Below are positions 48,295 to 56,285 of a stretch of 64,000 bases of DNA, piece after piece; positions within the stretch are counted from its first letter, which is position 1, and each line of letters begins with the position of its first letter. The notes beneath the pieces are model-generated. The model had not been told where the DNA came from, did no database searches, and saw only the letters and a program-made list of their open reading frames with translations. Source of the DNA: Candidatus Villigracilis affinis. GTDB taxonomy: Bacteria; Chloroflexota; Anaerolineae; Anaerolineales; Villigracilaceae. The position numbers and the translations under genes are program-made. The stretch spans positions 1 through 64,000 of the forward strand of contig JADKEA010000019.1 in the NCBI GenBank assembly GCA_016718275.1. The letters run 5' to 3'.

Positions 48295-49773
48295 ATGCCT
48301 ATCCCCTCAAAAATCGGACGCTATGAAGTTAAATCAGAACTGGGACGCGGTGGTATGGCTACTGTATACCGTGCATACGACCCCAGCTTTGACCGCGAAG
48401 TCGCCATCAAGGTCCTGCCCCGGGAGATGCTGCATGATCCACAATTCCGCGGGCGTTTTGATCGGGAGTTGAAGATCGTTGCCGGGTTGGAGCATCCTGC
48501 CATTGTGCCGGTATACGATGTCGGTGAAGAGGATGGCCAGCCATATTTCGTCATGCGTTTCATGACGGGCGGCTCTCTTTCGGACCTCATCGCGCAGGGG
48601 AAGGTCACTGTTCAGGATACGGCCCGCATCATCGAAAGGATCGCGCAGGGGCTCAACTATGCCCACAAAAAAGGCATTGTTCATCGCGACCTGAAACCCG
48701 ATAATATTCTCTTTGATAATAATGGCGACCCGTTCATTTCAGATTTCGGCATCGCCAAATTGACAGAATCCTCCAGCGGCAGCCTGACCGGCAGCGGGGT
48801 GATCGGCACGCCTGCCTACATGAGCCCGGAGCAGGCTCAGGGGAATCCCATTGACGGCCGCAGTGACATCTACGGGCTGGGCGTGATCGTTTATCAAATG
48901 TTGAGCGGTCAGCAGCCCTATAATGCCGATACTCCCATGGGAGTCGTCGTCAAACACATCACCGAACCTGTTCCCGAAATTCTCAGCATGATCCCCAGCC
49001 TGCCCATTGAAGTGGACGACATTATCAAAATGTCGATGGCCAAGAATAAAGATAAGCGTTATGCCACTGCGTTGGAAATGGCAAAGGCGTTGAATCTGGT
49101 TGCATTTGGACATGAGGGAAACCTTGGTCTATCCCATACAGGTTTTAACACTGTCGTTCGAAGCAATACCACCCTGCAATCGCCCCGCGCAAAAGCGGGA
49201 CTTGCCGTGGCTGGAGTTGTTCTGCTGGTTGCGGTCGTTGGTGTGTTCCTGTTGCGCAATCAATTGTTTGTCCAGCCAGAAGCTACGTCAACGCCCACGT
49301 TGACCGCTGTTGTTTTTACTTCCACACCAAAAGAAATCCCCACAGAAAAACCGACATTGACCTCAGTGCCGCCGACAGAATCGATCGCGTCACCGTTGCC
49401 CTTTGCAGCGGCTTGCGCCGAAGGGATTTCCATTCCCGTTCCCGATGTCCGTGAGACGAACAAAGCCTGCGTTACGAAGATTCCATACACTTCTGTTTCC
49501 ATCCCCGAAGGCGCGAAATTCGAATCGCTCAGCTCCGATATGACCTGCGCAATCGAGACCACCTCCGATGGAAAGAGCATTATCGCATGCACAGGCAGGC
49601 AGCTTTATTCATACGAGCTCAAAGTCTGTGTACCACCTGTGGTCGCAAATGATGACCTCAATAAATGCGAATCAGGTTCGATCTTTGAATCAACCAATCA
49701 ATGCTGCGCGCCCGTCCCTGCGGATGGCGCGGGCTGTACCATTTTCAAGATAGACCTGCGTTCCTGCCAGTAA
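48295..49773 (+). CDS. Membrane serine/threonine protein kinase (PknB type) with Cys-rich extracytoplasmic domain
   Basis: A 492-residue protein. The kinase domain (about residues 8-270) shows GRGGMATVYRAYD, VAIKVLP, HRDLKPDNILF and DFGIAKL, with APE-like SPEQAQ. One TM helix lies near residues 300-322, followed by a Thr/Pro linker and an extracytoplasmic domain of about 120 residues with ten Cys residues. There are no PASTA repeats. It probably senses something outside and phosphorylates cytoplasmic targets. ATG 48295 is chosen from the promoter and domain edge. Confidence 0.92.
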   Translation: MPIPSKIGRYEVKSELGRGGMATVYRAYDPSFDREVAIKVLPREMLHDPQFRGRFDRELKIVAGLEHPAIVPVYDVGEEDGQPYFVMRFMTGGSLSDLIAQGKVTVQDTARIIERIAQGLNYAHKKGIVHRDLKPDNILFDNNGDPFISDFGIAKLTESSSGSLTGSGVIGTPAYMSPEQAQGNPIDGRSDIYGLGVIVYQMLSGQQPYNADTPMGVVVKHITEPVPEILSMIPSLPIEVDDIIKMSMAKNKDKRYATALEMAKALNLVAFGHEGNLGLSHTGFNTVVRSNTTLQSPRAKAGLAVAGVVLLVAVVGVFLLRNQLFVQPEATSTPTLTAVVFTSTPKEIPTEKPTLTSVPPTESIASPLPFAAACAEGISIPVPDVRETNKACVTKIPYTSVSIPEGAKFESLSSDMTCAIETTSDGKSIIACTGRQLYSYELKVCVPPVVANDDLNKCESGSIFESTNQCCAPVPADGAGCTIFKIDLRSCQ

Positions 49774-49777
49774 CCGA

Positions 49778-49807
49778 ATCGGGCGCGATGAGCGCCCGAT
49801 TTTTTTG
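49778..49807 (+). terminator. Rho-independent terminator after the kinase gene
   Basis: ATCGGGCGC (49778-49786) pairs with GCGCCCGAT (49792-49800), followed by TTTTTTG. Confidence 0.92.
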
Positions 49808-49820
49808 TAAAGCGGGATGA

Positions 49821-49826
49821 TAAAAT
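49821..49826 (+). promoter_or_regulatory. -10 box of a likely leaderless rsmI transcript
   Basis: TAAAAT lies 12 nt before the rsmI ATG and 14 nt after the preceding terminator, leaving no room for a Shine-Dalgarno leader. Confidence 0.5.
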
Positions 49827-49832
49827 AAACAA

Positions 49833-50657
49833 ATGGGCACCCTTTTTCTTATAGCAACCCCGATCGGCAACCTCGAAGATATTTCACCGCGCGCCCTGCG
49901 CATTCTCAAGGAAGTCCAACTCATCGCGGCGGAAGATACCCGTCACAGCGGCGTGCTGCTCAAACACTTTGGGGTCGAGACCAAACTCACCAGCTATTTC
50001 GAACACAACAAAATCCATAAACTGGATCAGATCCTCGCCGCCCTTGCGGAAGGGGATGTGGCCTTGATCTCCGATGCTGGGACTCCCGCGATTAACGACC
50101 CCGGCTATGAACTGGTCAAGGCCGCTCTCGCTTCAAACTTCGACGTTGTGCCTGTTCCCGGACCTTCAGCACCCATCGCCGCCTTGACAGTCTCCGGCCT
50201 TCCCACGGATTCATTTCTCTACCTCGGCTATCTTCCGCACAAGGGCTCCGAACGCCGCAAAGCCGTGGGGCAGGTTTCCAACTTGAACTACACCCTGATC
50301 TTTCTTGAATCACCCCACCGCATCGTGGATTCGCTCGAAGACCTCCTCTCCACACTTGGCGACCGCCGCATCTGCGTTGCCCGCGAAATGACCAAACTCT
50401 ACGAAGAATACTGGCGCGGATCGATCAGCGGCGCGCTGGAATATTTCAAATCCAAAGACCCGCGGGGCGAGTTTACTTTGGTGGTTGAAGGAAAGGGGAA
50501 AGAAGAAAGTGGAAAGTGGGAAGAATCTGAGTTGATGGATGCCATTCGGAAAGAATTGCAAAAGGGAAAATCTGCAAAGGAAATTTCCGTTGACTTGGCC
50601 GCGCAAAGCGGCTGGAATAAAAAAGACGTGTACGCGCTGATCAATTCAGTGAAATAG
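49833..50657 (+). CDS. rsmI: 16S rRNA (cytidine-1402-2'-O)-methyltransferase
   Basis: A 274-residue tetrapyrrole-methylase-fold enzyme starting MGTLFLIATPIGNLEDISPRA, with AAEDTRHSGVLL, ALISDAGTPAINDPGYELV and PVPGPSAPIAALTVSGL, all diagnostic of RsmI. It 2'-O-methylates C1402 of 16S rRNA using SAM. The C-terminal helical domain contains a Lys/Glu-rich stretch. Length is typical. Confidence 0.95.
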   Translation: MGTLFLIATPIGNLEDISPRALRILKEVQLIAAEDTRHSGVLLKHFGVETKLTSYFEHNKIHKLDQILAALAEGDVALISDAGTPAINDPGYELVKAALASNFDVVPVPGPSAPIAALTVSGLPTDSFLYLGYLPHKGSERRKAVGQVSNLNYTLIFLESPHRIVDSLEDLLSTLGDRRICVAREMTKLYEEYWRGSISGALEYFKSKDPRGEFTLVVEGKGKEESGKWEESELMDAIRKELQKGKSAKEISVDLAAQSGWNKKDVYALINSVK

Positions 50658-50819
50658 TGAGACGCTTTTCTTGTAGACTTTAGCCTGCGCATTAATTGGA
50701 CAGAGACAATCTCCACATCCGTAGATTTAGCTGATTATGCAGAAATAGAAAAACCTGCGCCATCTGTGGATGAATCCCACTATAAACGAGAGAACCCAGA
50801 TTTCTTTACAGGATAAAAA

Positions 50820-51194
50820 ATGGAATACCTTACCGCCATCTTCTCCAGCATTCTCCCGCAACTCCCATCCCTGTTCCTCCACGCCGTCGGGCTTGGATTC
50901 TCCATCTCGCGACGGAAGGAATATCCACGGACAGCGCTTGCCGCAGGCATTTACTTTGGGCTGTCCCTGCTGATCGGGCTTGCCACTCAGGTGTACGTTG
51001 TTTTGCCCATGTACATGGTGGAACAGGGTGGGTCCACTCAGGATATCGGCAGCATCTTCACTACGTTGACCTTCATCTGCGTTCCATTCCGAGTTGCAAT
51101 GGATGTTGCTCTTCTTTATGCTATATTTGCCCCACGCAGCAGTAACACCAACGACCCCAACCAACCTATTTTTGTAGGAGATAAAAATGGCTGA
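50820..51194 (+). CDS. Small membrane protein of unknown function
   Basis: A 124-residue protein with three hydrophobic segments (about residues 10-30, 40-65 and 85-110). It overlaps the start of the S10 carboxypeptidase gene by 8 nt (ATGGCTGA), so the two are translationally coupled. No family is recognised. The ATG follows a weak ACAGGATAA ribosome-binding site. Confidence 0.65.
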   Translation: MEYLTAIFSSILPQLPSLFLHAVGLGFSISRRKEYPRTALAAGIYFGLSLLIGLATQVYVVLPMYMVEQGGSTQDIGSIFTTLTFICVPFRVAMDVALLYAIFAPRSSNTNDPNQPIFVGDKNG

Positions 51195-52671
51195 AAAGAA
51201 ACCCGAAGAAAAGAAAGATGAAAAAAAGGAAGAAAAGCCTTCCCCAAAAGATAACCTGGTTGAAACCAAACACTCGGTAAAAATCGGCGGGAAGACGATC
51301 AAATACACCGTCACCACAGGTACGATGGTCGTTAAAGAGGAAGTATGGGACAAGGAAAAAGACGCCGAGGTGGATAAACCCCGTGCCCAGATGTTCTTCG
51401 TGGCTTATACACTCGATGGCGTAAAAGACAGAGCCAAACGTCCGATCACCTTCTCCTTCAACGGCGGACCCGGCTCCTCGTCTGTGTGGCTGCACATGGG
51501 CGTATTGGGACCGCGTCGCGTCCTCCTCACCGACGAAGGCGAAATGCCCCCACCGCCGTTCAAACTCATCGATAATGCCTTTTCCATTCTCGATGAAACC
51601 GACCTTGTTTTTATCGACCCGATGAGTACAGGCTACAGCCGCCCCGTCGAAGGCGAGAAATCGCGCGAGTGGCATACCTTTTCGAGAGATATTGCATCGG
51701 TCGGCGATTTCATCCGCCTGTATTCCACGCGTTATCACCGCTGGCTTTCGCCGAAATTCCTCGCAGGCGAATCCTATGGCACTACCCGCGCCTCGGGTCT
51801 TTCAGGTTATTTACAGGAACGTCACGGCATGTTCCTCAACGGATTGATCCTCATTTCCGCCGTGCTTGATTTCACCACTATTGATTTCAACCTCAACAAC
51901 GACCTGCCGTACATTCTCTTCCTGCCTGCTTACGCAGCCACCGCTTGGTATCATGGCAAGTTGAGCTTCAAAGCGCCGTTGAAGGAAGTTGTCAGGGAAG
52001 CCGAAGAATTTGCAAAAGGCGAATATGCGACCGCTCTGCTCAAAGGTGCGGCGCTCACGCCCGAGGAACGCGCCAGCGTCGTCGAAAAACTTTCACGTTA
52101 CACGGGTATTTCGAAGGATTTCATCGAACGCACCAACCTGCGCATCTACGACCAGCACTTCTTCAAGGAACTCCTGCGCGAGCGTGGAAAAACTGTCGGT
52201 CGTTTGGACAGCCGCTTCACAGGCATTGACCGCAACGGCGTCACCGCCATGCCCGATTACGACCCGTTGTTTGCTCAGGTCAATGGTCCGTACACTGCCA
52301 CGCTCAACGATTATCTGCGCGCCGAGCTCAAATTCGAAACCGACCTGCCCTACGAGATCCTCAGCGACAAAGTCTTCCTGAATTGGTCGTATGAGTATTT
52401 CCAAAATCAATATGTCAATGTTGCCGAAACCCTGCGTGCCTCGATGACCTTCAATAAATACCTCAAGGTCTTTGTCGCCAACGGCTATTACGACCTCGGC
52501 ACGCCCTACTTCGCCACCGAATACACCTTCGACCACCTCGGCCTCGACGAATCCCTGCGCAAGAATATCAGCATGGGCTATTACGAAGCGGGCCATATGA
52601 TGTACATCCACATTCCTTCGCTCAAGCAGTTGAAGAAAGATATTGCCAAATTTATCAAGGACGCGAGTTAA
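51187..52671 (+). CDS. Serine carboxypeptidase-like peptidase (S10 family)
   Basis: A 494-residue alpha/beta-hydrolase. The S10 marks are FSFNGGPGSSSVWLHMG (oxyanion region, near residue 95), the nucleophile in GESYGTTRA (near 195), an Asp in NGYYDLGTPY (near 437), and His in EAGHMMYIH (near 465). The N terminus is a Lys/Glu-rich tail (EKKPEEKKDEKKEEK) with no signal peptide, so it looks cytoplasmic, unlike the vacuolar or secreted eukaryotic enzymes. Peptide C-terminal trimming is the expected reaction. Confidence 0.9.
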   Translation: MAEKKPEEKKDEKKEEKPSPKDNLVETKHSVKIGGKTIKYTVTTGTMVVKEEVWDKEKDAEVDKPRAQMFFVAYTLDGVKDRAKRPITFSFNGGPGSSSVWLHMGVLGPRRVLLTDEGEMPPPPFKLIDNAFSILDETDLVFIDPMSTGYSRPVEGEKSREWHTFSRDIASVGDFIRLYSTRYHRWLSPKFLAGESYGTTRASGLSGYLQERHGMFLNGLILISAVLDFTTIDFNLNNDLPYILFLPAYAATAWYHGKLSFKAPLKEVVREAEEFAKGEYATALLKGAALTPEERASVVEKLSRYTGISKDFIERTNLRIYDQHFFKELLRERGKTVGRLDSRFTGIDRNGVTAMPDYDPLFAQVNGPYTATLNDYLRAELKFETDLPYEILSDKVFLNWSYEYFQNQYVNVAETLRASMTFNKYLKVFVANGYYDLGTPYFATEYTFDHLGLDESLRKNISMGYYEAGHMMYIHIPSLKQLKKDIAKFIKDAS

Positions 52672-52675
52672 TACC

Positions 52676-52752
52676 TTAAACACAAAGGACACAACGGTCA
52701 CGAAGGAAATCAAAATTAAACCCTTTGTGTACTTTGTGTCCTTCGTGTTTAA
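52676..52752. repeat. AAACACAAAGG-type palindromic intergenic repeat
   Basis: TTAAACACAAAGGACACAAC...CACGAAGG pairs imperfectly with CCTTTGTGTACTTTGTGTCCTTCGTGTTTAA. It fills the gap between two genes. A half copy lies at about 1688-1713 and related AACGCAAAG elements at 9821 and 17965. Confidence 0.7.
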
Positions 52753-52767
52753 CAAAAACGGAAAACC

Positions 52768-53826
52768 ATGAACCTAGATGATCTCGACCTTTTCAAAAAA
52801 ATAGATACCCGCAACATGCTTGCCCAAATTGATGGCCTGCCGAATCAATTGCAAACCGCATGGGAACTTGGACAAACGCAGCCGTTGCCTGCCTTCAAGG
52901 ATATTCAATCTATTGTCATTTCTGCGATGGGCGACTCAGCGGTCGCTGCCGAGCTGGTAACTGCTTCTGTTTCCTCGAGCATTCGCCTCCCCGTGACATT
53001 GCACCGCGGCTATAGCCTCCCCGCCTTTGCCAGCGGACCTCAGACTCTCGTCGTCTGCATTTCACATTCAGGAAATTCCGAAGAAGTGCTTGATGTTTTC
53101 GACGCTGCACAAAAAAACAACTGCACTGTGATGGTCATCTCCACAGGTGGAGAGATCGCCAAACGCGCCACTGATAAAAATATTCCCGCCTGGAAGTTCG
53201 ATTCCAACGGCGTGGTGGATACAGCCGCTGTTGCCTATCCTTTTGGCCTATTGCTCGCCTTGTTCTCCCGCCTGGGATTGATCCCTGACCCTGCCAATGA
53301 TGTTGCCGAAGCCATTGCCATGATGAAACGTTCTCAGCAGCACATCACCGCCGATGTGATCGCCGCGAAGAACCCAGCCAAGCGTTATGCGGGTCAACTG
53401 GTGGGGCGCTGGGTCACTTTTGTTGGCACGGAAAATCTCGCGCCCGTTGCCCGCCGCTGGAAGATGCAGATCAATCAACTTGCCAAGGCAGGCGCGAATT
53501 TCGAGATTATTCCCGAAGCCACACACAACACCCTCATCGCCACCATCAATCCAACACCCACGCTCAACGCCCACACGATGACCCTGTTCCTGCGCGCGCC
53601 CAGCGACCATCCACGCAACCGCCTGCGCTCCGACCTGATGCGTCAGACTTTCATGCTCGAAGCCTTAAACACCGACGTGATCGATGCCCGCGGTGAATCG
53701 GTCATTGCTCATTTGTGGACGTTGATGATCTTTGGCGATTACATGGCCTATTATCTCGCCATGGCCTACGGCGCTGACCCCTCTGAAGAAGATGCGTTTG
53801 TGAATTTCAAACGTTCGTTAGGGTAA
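52768..53826 (+). CDS. Bifunctional phosphoglucose/phosphomannose isomerase
   Basis: A 352-residue SIS-domain protein with the two-SIS layout of the archaeal-type PGI/PMI family: MGDSAVAAELV near residue 54, ISHSGNSEEVLDVFDAA near 92, and the C-terminal EATHNTLIATINPTP near 254 and RGESVIAHLW near 308. It interconverts glucose-6-P, mannose-6-P and fructose-6-P. The length and motifs match. It stands alone between two repeats. Confidence 0.88.
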   Translation: MNLDDLDLFKKIDTRNMLAQIDGLPNQLQTAWELGQTQPLPAFKDIQSIVISAMGDSAVAAELVTASVSSSIRLPVTLHRGYSLPAFASGPQTLVVCISHSGNSEEVLDVFDAAQKNNCTVMVISTGGEIAKRATDKNIPAWKFDSNGVVDTAAVAYPFGLLLALFSRLGLIPDPANDVAEAIAMMKRSQQHITADVIAAKNPAKRYAGQLVGRWVTFVGTENLAPVARRWKMQINQLAKAGANFEIIPEATHNTLIATINPTPTLNAHTMTLFLRAPSDHPRNRLRSDLMRQTFMLEALNTDVIDARGESVIAHLWTLMIFGDYMAYYLAMAYGADPSEEDAFVNFKRSLG

Positions 53827-53827
53827 A

Positions 53828-53848
53828 GGGCACGCCGCCGCCGTGCCC
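53828..53848. repeat. GGGCACG...CGTGCCC palindrome
   Basis: GGGCACG (53828-53834) pairs with CGTGCCC (53842-53848) and CCTAC follows. It belongs to the GTAGGG..CCCTAC family and lies between the convergent PGI/PMI and TetR genes. Confidence 0.7.
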
Positions 53849-53854
53849 CTACAG

Positions 53855-54421
53855 TTACGCAAACTGTTCCAAATTGACCGCCACAAGCGGAAACGCTTCG
53901 TCCACGAATTTTTCGAGGGCGGGGCGTTTTTTCATGTGGCTATAGTGAGAGGCGAGGCCGTAAATTGCCCAAGTTGCAACCGTGGCGGGGATTTCAGTGG
54001 GGACTTTGGATTTTCGCAGCCAATACGAAAGCAGATCGAATATTTCCTTTTTGATCGTCCCTTCAATGAGAGATTCGAATTGCTGATGTGATTGGGCGCA
54101 GCCTGTATGTATGTGTGAAATGAATTCCACCACGGCAAGGATCAAGTTTCGCAGGTTATCGGGGGAATAACTGCAAACGTTCAACGTCCGTTTTTCGATC
54201 TCAGCCATGAACATTTTTTGGATGGAATAATCGAGCAGGGCGTATTTATCGGGGAAGTGGGCATAGAACGTGGCGCGATTGATCTGCGCCTTATCGGTCA
54301 CATCCTGCACGGAGATGGTTTCGAATCCTTTTTCGGCGAGGAGAATCTCAAAGGATTGCAGGATCAGGCCTCGGGTCCGCCTGACGCGGGGGTCCAGTTT
54401 TTCATCGGGGTTGGGCAACAT
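53855..54421 (-). CDS. TetR/AcrR-family transcriptional regulator
   Basis: A 188-residue repressor. The N-terminal HTH (RGLILQSFEILLAEKGFETISVQDVTDKAQINRATFYAHF region, residues 15-60) is a clear TetR_N domain; the C-terminal ligand domain is unassigned. It is divergent from an F420-type NAD(P) oxidoreductase gene, and two palindromes lie between them, so it likely controls that gene and itself. GGAGAG lies just before the ATG. Confidence 0.9.
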   Translation of the reverse strand: MLPNPDEKLDPRVRRTRGLILQSFEILLAEKGFETISVQDVTDKAQINRATFYAHFPDKYALLDYSIQKMFMAEIEKRTLNVCSYSPDNLRNLILAVVEFISHIHTGCAQSHQQFESLIEGTIKKEIFDLLSYWLRKSKVPTEIPATVATWAIYGLASHYSHMKKRPALEKFVDEAFPLVAVNLEQFA

Positions 54422-54440
54422 TTTCTCTCCTTTGTCGCTT

Positions 54441-54510
54441 AGTCAACAGAACCAAGTCTTTGTTGGTTGACTTTCATTGGGGGAGTTGGTAAAGTAGGCA
54501 ACATATGTTG
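54441..54510. promoter_or_regulatory. Divergent control region with two candidate TetR operators
   Basis: AGTCAAC (54441-54447)...GTTGACT (54466-54472) is an exact inverted repeat with 18-bp spacing, and CAACATATGTTG (54499-54510) is a perfect 12-bp palindrome. Both lie between the divergent TetR and oxidoreductase genes. Confidence 0.55.
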
Positions 54511-54556
54511 TTTACACAACGGATGTATATTATCAAACAACTCAAGGAGAGTCAAG

Positions 54557-55201
54557 ATGAACGTAACAATTATCGGATCAGGAAACATGGGACGCGGTAT
54601 CGGAACCCGCGCAGTTGCTGGCGGTCACTCGGTCACTTTTGTGGATGCGAATCCCGAAGTGGCAGAAAAGACAGCCGCTGATGTAAAAGCCTCTGCCAAA
54701 AACGGCGCGAAGGTCTCCACTGCCAGCCTGGGCGATGCAGAACTTGGTGATGTGGTTGTGCTTGCGGTTTGGTACGGCACCAACATCGAGATCGCAAAGC
54801 AACTTGGTACAAAACTTGCTGGCAAGGTCGTCGTGGATATTGCCAACCCGCTGAACTCCACGTACGATGGTCTCGCTACTGCCGCCGATTCCTCCTCTGC
54901 GGAAGACCTTGCCAAAGCGATTGCCTCTGGCGCGAAAGTGGTCAAGGCCTTCAATACCACCTACGCAGGCACACTGATTGCTGGTGAAGTGGCTGGCCAA
55001 AAATTGGATGTCTTCATCGCTGGCGATGATGCCGATGCCAAAGCAAAGGTTGCCCAGCTTGTGACCGATGGCGGCCTGCGCGCCGTGGATGCAGGTCCGC
55101 TGAGCCGTGCCCGCCAGATCGAAGGCATGCAATTGTTGCACATCGTTCTGCAGGGTACACTTGGTACCAATTGGGGCAGCGCACTGAAAATTTTGGGATA
55201 A
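54557..55201 (+). CDS. F420-dependent NADP reductase-like oxidoreductase (COG2085 type)
   Basis: A 214-residue Rossmann protein starting MNVTIIGSGNMGRGIGTRAVAGGH, with VVLAVWYGTNIEIA, DIANPLNSTYDG and VVKAFNTTYAGTL, which are typical of the F420-dependent NADP oxidoreductase family. Whether it uses F420 here is not shown. ATG 54557 is supported by AAGGAGAG at 54544-54551. It is divergent from the TetR gene and ends in a strong terminator, so it is a single-gene unit. Confidence 0.85.
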   Translation: MNVTIIGSGNMGRGIGTRAVAGGHSVTFVDANPEVAEKTAADVKASAKNGAKVSTASLGDAELGDVVVLAVWYGTNIEIAKQLGTKLAGKVVVDIANPLNSTYDGLATAADSSSAEDLAKAIASGAKVVKAFNTTYAGTLIAGEVAGQKLDVFIAGDDADAKAKVAQLVTDGGLRAVDAGPLSRARQIEGMQLLHIVLQGTLGTNWGSALKILG

Positions 55202-55205
55202 TGTA

Positions 55206-55250
55206 AAATGGAGTGCGGGGCACAAAACCCCGCACTCCATTTATTGTTTG
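55206..55250 (+). terminator. Rho-independent terminator
   Basis: A 15-bp perfect stem (55206-55220 with 55228-55242) with a CACAAAA loop, followed by ATTGTTT. Confidence 0.88.
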
Positions 55251-55304
55251 TCTCGTCGGCTGGTAATGAATTTTGGAATGATGAGACATTTATAGAGGTA
55301 AAGA

Positions 55305-56216
55305 ATGAACGCACAGACAAATGCTGCCAAAACGGAATTCTCGATTCATCCCGCCACGAAACTTGGTCTGGTCTCGTTGACAGTGGCCAACCTTGAGAAT
55401 CAGATTGTGTTCTACACTCAGGCGCTCGGATTCAAACTCCATTGGCGCAATGGCAACAGGGCAGGTCTCGGCGCAGGTGGCGCAGACTTGCTGCTTCTGA
55501 CCGAAGAAGCCAACCTGAAGCGTTATCGCGGCGTGACGGGGTTGTATCACTTTGCGGTGTTGTTCCCCAACCGCCGTGAATTGGCGCGGGCTGTGGCGCG
55601 TTTGTCTGTGTTGAAATACCGCAACTATCCCACCGACCACATCATGACGAAGACCACCTACCTCGATGACCCCGAAGGCAATGGCATTGAACTGTATTGT
55701 GAATCGCCCGAAGATGGCACATTCATCATCGAAAACGATGACTTCGTCACCCGCCGCGCGGATGGTTCATGGAGCGATGGTCGCGAGCCCCTGGATGTGG
55801 AAGCCTTGTTCTCCCATCTGAAGGAAGATGACCGCCTCGATGACTCATTGCCCGCTGAAACACGCGTAGGACATGTCCATTTGCATGTGCGTAACGTGCA
55901 AGAGGCCGTGGATTTCTATCATGGCATCATCGGCTTCGATGTGATGGGGAATTCATCCAGTTTCAAAGCCGCATTCATTTCCGCAGGTGGGTATCATCAC
56001 CACCTTGGTTTGAATGCCTGGAAAGGCGAAGGCGCTCCCCCTCCTCCCGCCGATGCAGTCGGGCTGCGTCACTTCACCGTGGAATTGCCGAATCAACAAG
56101 CGTTGGATGAAGTTGTAAAACGCATTGACGATGCAGGAATCCCGTCTAATAAAACAGATAACGGGTTGTTGTTATACGATCCGTCGCAAAACGGCATTGT
56201 GCTAAAAGTTGGATAA
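55305..56216 (+). CDS. VOC-family protein with two glyoxalase/dioxygenase domains (CatE-like)
   Basis: A 303-residue protein with two vicinal-oxygen-chelate modules: residues about 18-140 (LGLVSLTVANLENQIVFYTQALGFKLHWR; DPEGNGIELYCE) and about 165-303 (VGHVHLHVRNVQEAVDFYHGIIGFDV; DPSQNGIVLKVG). Candidate metal-binding His/Glu residues lie in YHFAV, IELY and HVHLH. The layout matches CatE/YfiE-type catechol-2,3-dioxygenase-like proteins, but the substrate is not certain. Confidence 0.85.
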   Translation: MNAQTNAAKTEFSIHPATKLGLVSLTVANLENQIVFYTQALGFKLHWRNGNRAGLGAGGADLLLLTEEANLKRYRGVTGLYHFAVLFPNRRELARAVARLSVLKYRNYPTDHIMTKTTYLDDPEGNGIELYCESPEDGTFIIENDDFVTRRADGSWSDGREPLDVEALFSHLKEDDRLDDSLPAETRVGHVHLHVRNVQEAVDFYHGIIGFDVMGNSSSFKAAFISAGGYHHHLGLNAWKGEGAPPPPADAVGLRHFTVELPNQQALDEVVKRIDDAGIPSNKTDNGLLLYDPSQNGIVLKVG

Positions 56217-56242
56217 ACCAACAGAGATGCAGGGACATATAT

Positions 56243-56271
56243 GTAGGGACACAGCGCCGCTGTGTCCCTAC
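56243..56271. repeat. GTAGGGACACAGC-GCC-GCTGTGTCCCTAC palindrome
   Basis: A 13-bp perfect inverted repeat with a GCC loop. It is the clearest copy of the family also seen at 15907, 16770 and 53828. It lies between convergent genes. Confidence 0.88.
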
Positions 56272-56285
56272 TGCTGTTTTATTTC

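Noticed and set aside
54578..55240. A 220-codon minus-strand frame opposite the F420-type oxidoreductase
   Set aside because: It is a shadow of the Rossmann-protein codons and runs into the downstream terminator.
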